Source: JBHIBA01 sp046758845 (GTDB lineage: Bacteria > UBA8248 > JACPRG01 > G963555815). From it: a stretch of 10,434 bases of DNA. Shown one piece after another: positions 6,612 to 10,434 of the stretch (position 1 is the stretch's first letter; every line of letters begins with the position of its first letter). The notes beneath the pieces were generated by a model, which saw only the letters and a list, made by a program, of their open reading frames with translations, searched no databases and was not told the origin of the DNA. Both the position numbers and the translations under genes were made by a program. The DNA is taken from positions 1 through 10,434 of the forward strand of contig JBHIBA010000151.1 in NCBI GenBank assembly GCA_046758845.1. Direction: 5' to 3'.

Positions 6612-7358
6612 TCACTCCTTCTCCGCAATGACGAGCATCCGGAAGCCTTCCATGTCGTAGGGCCTGCCGTCGTAGCCGCCGTGGGCTTTCCGGTAGGCCA
6701 GGCCCGCCTTACGGAGCATCGGAATCATCTCGGCCAGCGTGTAGAGACGGATGCTGCTGAAGAGTTCTTTCCGCTCGCCCTCATCCGGGATGATCGTCCG
6801 TCTGGTGAGAAGACGGCCCCGCTCATACTCGAACACCATCTCGTTCAACAGCTTGCAGCCCTCGCCCTCTTCCCAGAAGCGCGGCTCGAAGTGAGCCATC
6901 AGCCATTCTTTATTCAGTACGTCCAGAAAGAACTTTCCCCCCGGCTTGAGAACCCTCGCGACGCCGTCCAGGACCGTCTGGTCGTCCGCCTGGCCTTCGA
7001 AGTAGCCGAACGAAGTGAAAAGCGAAAGAACGATGTCGAACGTCCCCGCAGCATAGGGAATGTCTCGCATGTCCGCGCAAGTGAACGGAACCGATGGGCC
7101 GACTTCGCCGTTTCTTTTGCCCTCTTTCCGGGCGCGCCCGAGCAGGTCGCGGGAGAGGTCGAGACCGAGGGCCTCGTAACCCATGCGGCGGAGGGAAAAG
7201 GTGTGGCGGCCGTAACCGCAGCAAAGGTCCAGGACGCGGAGGGGGGGAGAAATTCCCAGCAGCCGGATGACGCCTTCGACCTGGGAGTCCGTCTGGTGGT
7301 CGCGGGGGTAAGCCCGAATGTAGTCGGGGCCGAAAAAATCTTCTGTCCAGTCGGACAC
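6612..7358 (-). CDS. Class I SAM-dependent methyltransferase, substrate unknown
   Basis: A 248-residue Rossmann-fold methyltransferase. The SAM-binding motif I is VLDLCCGYGRHTFSL (42-56), the acidic loop after strand 2 is LGLDLS (64-69), and a further acidic segment, CADMRDIP (94-101), is present. FDIVLSLFTSFGYF (107-120) is motif II, and LKPGGKFFLDVLN (137-149) is motif III with its following strand. Family members of this form are common in bacteria and the substrate is usually unassigned; nothing here identifies it. The start is GTG 7358, with AGGGGCAGGGGG just upstream, only 14 bases after the dehydrogenase stop, so the two genes are almost certainly co-transcribed. By position, a pterin or a product of a pterin-dependent step is a possible substrate, but that is inference only. 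Confidence 0.88.
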   Translation of the reverse strand: MSDWTEDFFGPDYIRAYPRDHQTDSQVEGVIRLLGISPPLRVLDLCCGYGRHTFSLRRMGYEALGLDLSRDLLGRARKEGKRNGEVGPSVPFTCADMRDIPYAAGTFDIVLSLFTSFGYFEGQADDQTVLDGVARVLKPGGKFFLDVLNKEWLMAHFEPRFWEEGEGCKLLNEMVFEYERGRLLTRRTIIPDEGERKELFSSIRLYTLAEMIPMLRKAGLAYRKAHGGYDGRPYDMEGFRMLVIAEKE

Positions 7359-7372
7359 GGCCCCCTGCCCCT

Positions 7373-8107
7373 TCAGGCGATCAACCTTCCGCCGTCGACC
7401 GTGAGAATCGAGCCTGTGGCGAAATCTGAGCCTTCAATGAAGAACAGGACGGCGGCCGCTACGTCCTCCGGTGAGCCCACCCGCTTCGAGGGGACGGCGC
7501 GCCGGACGGCCTCGGTTTCTTCAGCGGTGAAATCTTCCGGCAAGAAGACGGGGCCCGGCGCGACGGCGTTCACCTGGACCTCCGGCGAAAACGCCAGTGC
7601 GAGCGACTTGGTCAGGTTCACCAGCGCCGCCTTGGAGGCGCAGTAAGGCAGGTAGTCCTGATAAGGGCGCTCGGCGGCCCAGTCCACGATGTTGATGATC
7701 TTGCCCTGACCCCGCTCCTTCATGTCGGGGGCGATCCGCCGCGCCAGCAGGAAGGGGGCTTTTGCGTTGACGGCGAAATTCCGGTCCCAATCCTCTTCCG
7801 TCAGCTCGGCAAAGGGTTTCCGGTAATACAGGGAGGCGCTGTTGACCAGGACGTCCAGGGGGCCGAGGCCCGCCTCGATCTCGTCCACGAGGGAATCGAC
7901 GTCAGCGGACCTGGACACGTCACCCTGAACGGTGATGGCCTGGACGCCCAGGGCGCGGGCCTCCGCCGCCGTGGCCTCAGCCTGCTGCCGGGACCGGTTG
8001 TAGTGGACGGCGACGCTCGCCCCTCTTTCCGCGAGTTTGAGGGCAATGACGCGCCCCACCCGGACGGCGGAGCCTGTGACGAGAGCGCGTTTCCCTTTCA
8101 GCTCCAA
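7373..8107 (-). CDS. Short-chain dehydrogenase, pteridine-reductase-like (PTR1/FolM type)
   Basis: A 244-residue SDR oxidoreductase. The cofactor motif reads TGSAVRVG (11-18): the middle Gly of the classical TGxxxGxG is Arg, as in pteridine reductases. HYNRS (35-39) provides basic residues suited to NADPH. Asp64, NSAS (89-92) and Asn114 are in place. The catalytic set is Asp142 (in NIVDW, where classical SDRs have Ser), Tyr155 and Lys159 in YCASK; the Asp/Tyr/Lys set is the PTR1 arrangement. APGPVFLPEDF (183-193) forms the substrate loop. The likely activity is NADPH-dependent reduction of a dihydropterin or related pteridine, supported by the pterin synthase gene 81 bases upstream. TTG 8107 is the start: a perfect GGAGG lies six bases upstream and the N-terminus fits the family. 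Another SDR substrate remains possible. Confidence 0.87.
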   Translation of the reverse strand: MELKGKRALVTGSAVRVGRVIALKLAERGASVAVHYNRSRQQAEATAAEARALGVQAITVQGDVSRSADVDSLVDEIEAGLGPLDVLVNSASLYYRKPFAELTEEDWDRNFAVNAKAPFLLARRIAPDMKERGQGKIINIVDWAAERPYQDYLPYCASKAALVNLTKSLALAFSPEVQVNAVAPGPVFLPEDFTAEETEAVRRAVPSKRVGSPEDVAAAVLFFIEGSDFATGSILTVDGGRLIA

Positions 8108-8188
8108 GGGGGACCTCCGAGAACCGCCGGGGGTGAACGTCTGTTTTCTGAATCGGACGGGTCAACGGGAAGACAGGGACCGTGCGTC

Positions 8189-8605
8189 TCATGCCCCCTT
8201 GCGGTTTCCCCGGTAAACGGCGCAGGAGGTGGGCGTTTCCCAAAGCTTGACCTCCACGACGGGAAGCCCCCTTGAGGCGGCGTAATCGAAGATGAGATGG
8301 GCGATGTTCTCAGCCGTGGGGTTGACGTCCATCACGTAGACGGGCTCATCCCTCTGCCGGAGGACGGGCAGAACCGGGTCGTCCTTGCACAGGAGCATCT
8401 TGTGGTCCAGCTCGGCGTCCACCCAGGACTTGACGATCTCCTTGACGTCGCCGAAATCCCGGACGAAGCCTGTTTCGTCGAGGAACTCCGTTTCCAGGGT
8501 GACCTCCAGCCGGCCGTTGTGCCCGTGAAGGTAGCGGCACTTTCCGTCGTAATTCAGCAGCCGGTGGCCGTAGCAGAAGTCGATCTCTTTGGACACTCTG
8601 AACAT
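8189..8605 (-). CDS. queD: 6-pyruvoyl-tetrahydropterin / 6-carboxytetrahydropterin synthase family
   Basis: A 138-residue enzyme of the PTPS/QueD fold, which acts on dihydroneopterin triphosphate as a zinc-dependent homo-oligomer in the cytosol. Zinc ligands are His14, His27 and His29. The catalytic cysteine motif CxxxHGH is seen as CRYLHGH (23-29), with FVRDFGDVK (47-55), LDHKML (66-71), PTAENIA (96-102) and the substrate-anchoring Glu of LWETP (121-125). The Cys rather than Glu in the motif argues against the PTPS-III class that replaces FolB. Members make the queuosine precursor 6-carboxytetrahydropterin or 6-pyruvoyl-tetrahydropterin; sequence alone does not separate these. No queC, queE or queF is nearby, and the next gene is a pteridine-reductase-like SDR, so a role in reduced-pterin synthesis is at least as likely as queuosine. 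The symbol is therefore family-level. ATG 8605 is chosen because the family N-terminus begins there, although the ribosome binding site is weak. Confidence 0.88.
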   Translation of the reverse strand: MFRVSKEIDFCYGHRLLNYDGKCRYLHGHNGRLEVTLETEFLDETGFVRDFGDVKEIVKSWVDAELDHKMLLCKDDPVLPVLRQRDEPVYVMDVNPTAENIAHLIFDYAASRGLPVVEVKLWETPTSCAVYRGNRKGA

Positions 8606-8734
8606 TGCTCGGCGATCCCGATCAGGCCGCGAAGTCCTCCTCAGCGCCGCACGCGGAAGAACACGACGAGCGGACGGCCACAACCGCCCACCTAATTACT
8701 CCATTTGCGAGGTGCGGGCAAGCGCAGGAATGGG

Positions 8735-8780
8735 AAAGAAAAAGGGGCCGGACGTTCCCGTCGCAGGCTCGCCCGGCCCC
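8735..8780 (-). terminator. Rho-independent terminator of the glutamine synthetase gene
   Basis: On the minus strand GGGGCCGG (8780-8773) pairs with CCGGCCCC (8751-8744) around a 21-base loop, and the 3' arm runs straight into TTTTTCTTT (8743-8735). Extra pairs at the base (one G-U, two A-U) lengthen the stem. It begins 16 bases after the glutamine synthetase stop codon, so that gene is probably a single transcription unit and the pterin cluster downstream needs its own promoter or readthrough. Confidence 0.85.
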
Positions 8781-8796
8781 CTTCCGGTCAGGCGCT

Positions 8797-10188
8797 CTAC
8801 AGGATGGGCAGGTACTTCTCCAGCTCGTAGTTGGAAACGTGCGCCCGAAATTCGTTCCACTCGATTCGCTTGTTTTCCAGCAGCTTCGTGAAGACGTGCT
8901 CTCCGAGACACTTGCGGAGGAGGGCGCTTTCCTCCGCCGCCTTGATGGCCTCGTTCAGGTCGGAGGGAAGGGATCGGATTCCCAGGCTGTCCCGCTCCTC
9001 CTCGCCCATCTCGTAGACGTTCCGTTCCACAGGGTCGGCCAGTTTGTACTTCCCTTTGATCCCGGCCAGGCCGGCCGCCAGCATGGCCGCAAAGGCGAGA
9101 TAGGGGTTGCAGGCCGGGTCCGGAGAGCGAACCTCCACGCGGGTGGCTTGCTCTTTACCCGGTTTGTAGACGGGAACGCGAATCAAGTCCGAGCGGTTGC
9201 GGATGGCCCAGGTGAGGTACACGGGCGCCTCATAGCCGGGGATCAGCCGCTTGAAGGAGTTCACCCACTGGTTCAAGGTCAGGGTGATTTCGGGGATATG
9301 CTTCAGGAGTCCCGCGATATATCCCTTGCCGACGTCGGAAAGGGAATACTTGTCCTTGGGGTCGAAGAAGGCGTTTTTGGAGCCCTTGAACAGGGACTGG
9401 TGGGTGTGCATGCCGCTCCCGTTTTCGCCGAAAAGGGGCTTGGGCATGAAGGTGGCGTACATGTTGTGGTTCATGGCCGTCTCCTTCACGACCAGCCGGT
9501 AGGTCATACAGCCGTCCGCCATGGAGAGGGCGTCGGTGTAGCGCAGGTCGATTTCGTGCTGGCTGGGCCCGACTTCGTGATGGCTGTACTCCACGTCGAT
9601 CCCCATGGCCTGGAGGGTCAGGACGGCGTCCCGCCGGAAGTTGGTCGCCGCGTCCAGCGTCGTCATATCGAAGTAGCCCCCGTGGTCGAGGGTCTGCGTC
9701 CCGTCGGACCCTTCGAAAAGGAAGAATTCCAGCTCGGGACCGACGTAAAAGGTGTACCCGAGGTCGGAGGCTTCCTGGAGGTTCCGTTTGAGGACGTAGC
9801 GCGGGTCCCCTTCGTAGGGGCTGCCGTCGGGGTTGAGGATGTCGCAGAACATCCGGGCAACGTTTCCCTGCGGGTCGCTTCGCCAGGGCAGGAGCCGGAA
9901 GGTGGAAGGGTCGGCCATCGCAACCATGTCGCTCTCATCGATGCGGGCGAAACCCTGGATGGAGGAGCCGTCGAACCCCTGACCCTCGTAGAGGGAGACC
10001 TCCAGTTCATCATACGTGATGGCGAAATTTTTGAGATTTCCTAAGATGTCCGTGAACCACATCCGGATGAACTTGACGTTCTGTTCCTTGGCTAATCGGA
10101 GGACGTATTCGCGATCCTTGGATTTTCCCGAGACCGCCTTTTCGGGGGCCTTGGCGGTGCGTGCGGCGGGCTTTGCAGTCCTGGCCAT
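8797..10188 (-). CDS. glnA: Glutamine synthetase, type I (alpha-like), with basic N-terminal extension
   Basis: This 463-residue enzyme makes glutamine from glutamate, ammonia and ATP, the main ammonium-assimilation step; type I enzymes are cytosolic dodecamers. Visible motifs are FDGSSIQGF (72-80), GPELEFFLF (150-158), HHEVGPSQHEID (203-214), NGSGMHTHQSL (256-266), RNRSDLIRVP (330-339) and RVEVRSPDPACNPY (350-363). The adenylylation motif NLYDLPP of beta-type enzymes is absent; the equivalent region reads ERNVYEMGEEE, so GlnE-type covalent control is unlikely and the protein is alpha-like. Residues 1-27 are an Ala/Lys/Pro/Arg-rich tail preceding the conserved start near EYVLRLAKEQNVKF. ATG 10188 is chosen over the in-frame ATG at 10200 because a GGAGG (10198-10194) lies five bases upstream of it and overlaps the other. 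A TATATT at 10247-10242 could be the -10 box, but no good -35 is visible. The intrinsic terminator is 16 bases downstream. Confidence 0.95.
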   Translation of the reverse strand: MARTAKPAARTAKAPEKAVSGKSKDREYVLRLAKEQNVKFIRMWFTDILGNLKNFAITYDELEVSLYEGQGFDGSSIQGFARIDESDMVAMADPSTFRLLPWRSDPQGNVARMFCDILNPDGSPYEGDPRYVLKRNLQEASDLGYTFYVGPELEFFLFEGSDGTQTLDHGGYFDMTTLDAATNFRRDAVLTLQAMGIDVEYSHHEVGPSQHEIDLRYTDALSMADGCMTYRLVVKETAMNHNMYATFMPKPLFGENGSGMHTHQSLFKGSKNAFFDPKDKYSLSDVGKGYIAGLLKHIPEITLTLNQWVNSFKRLIPGYEAPVYLTWAIRNRSDLIRVPVYKPGKEQATRVEVRSPDPACNPYLAFAAMLAAGLAGIKGKYKLADPVERNVYEMGEEERDSLGIRSLPSDLNEAIKAAEESALLRKCLGEHVFTKLLENKRIEWNEFRAHVSNYELEKYLPIL

Positions 10189-10434
10189 AAGAGCCTCCAT
10201 GGAAAAGGGTGCGCCTGATTCCCAGTCACCACTGAGGTCGAAATATACGTGGGAAATGTTTCGGGAAGATTACGGCGGGATTAAATCAATGTTAAAAAGG
10301 GCCGGTGGTGGGTGGCAGGAAGGGCCAAAAATTAAACCCCGTGATTCATGATGTCGTCGCGTTCTTTCGACGTAAGCGCTGATGAGCGAAATTTTTTCTC
10401 CCGGACAAGTATGCGCCACCCTCCTTCATGTCAT

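Noticed and set aside
8606..8683. A 26-codon upstream extension of the pterin synthase (TTG 8683)
   Set aside because: It is Arg-rich and not conserved in the family, with no ribosome binding site. The usual MFRVSKEIDF-type start is at 8605.
10318..10345. A possible sigma54 site upstream of glutamine synthetase (TTGGCCCTTCCTGC on the minus strand)
   Set aside because: The GG and GC dinucleotides are eight rather than nine bases apart, and the flanks do not match, so it is not a credible -24/-12 element.
10346..10432. A minus-strand frame entering from the right edge and ending at TGA 10348-10346, and an opposing plus-strand frame from ATG 10349 to the edge
   Set aside because: Both are under 30 codons within the window, show no motif and contradict each other. 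Without sequence beyond the edge neither can be called.

Overview
The window is a GC-rich bacterial chromosome segment in which every gene I can support lies on the minus strand, so transcription runs from high to low coordinates. A lipoprotein with a lipobox points to a Gram-negative-type envelope. The GC content, the EF-G subtype, the DUF3568-like lipoprotein and the alpha-type glutamine synthetase would fit a deltaproteobacterial-grade or related environmental lineage. That placement is inference; no 16S or other decisive marker is present.

In transcription order: glutamine synthetase (10188-8797) starts with an Ala/Lys/Arg-rich extension and ends at a clear intrinsic terminator (8780-8735). 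Next comes a three-gene cluster: a 6-pyruvoyl-tetrahydropterin/6-carboxytetrahydropterin synthase (8605-8189), a pteridine-reductase-like short-chain dehydrogenase (8107-7373, TTG start) and a class I SAM methyltransferase (7358-6612, GTG start). The first two suggest reduced-pterin metabolism. A roughly 700-bp gene-poor stretch rich in inverted repeats follows (6611-5909). After it come a lipoprotein with a C-terminal peptidoglycan-binding domain (5908-5126), a CCA-adding-enzyme/poly(A)-polymerase family nucleotidyltransferase with an HD domain (4812-3280), and an elongation factor G (3188-1131) with its own sigma70-like promoter overlapping the upstream stop codon. An 830-bp gene-poor stretch (1130-301) carries a perfect 30-bp palindrome. 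The left edge cuts the 5' part of a transketolase N-terminal-subunit gene (300-1), whose proximal leader or coding region contains two adjacent perfect hairpins.

Most of the window is housekeeping: nitrogen assimilation, tRNA 3'-end maturation, translation elongation and pentose-phosphate metabolism. The less ordinary parts are the pterin cassette, an EF-G whose domain IV tip departs from consensus (including loss of the usual histidine), the DUF3568-peptidoglycan-binding fusion, and the two structured intergenic regions. I see no CRISPR array, tRNA, rRNA, intact insertion sequence or defence system.
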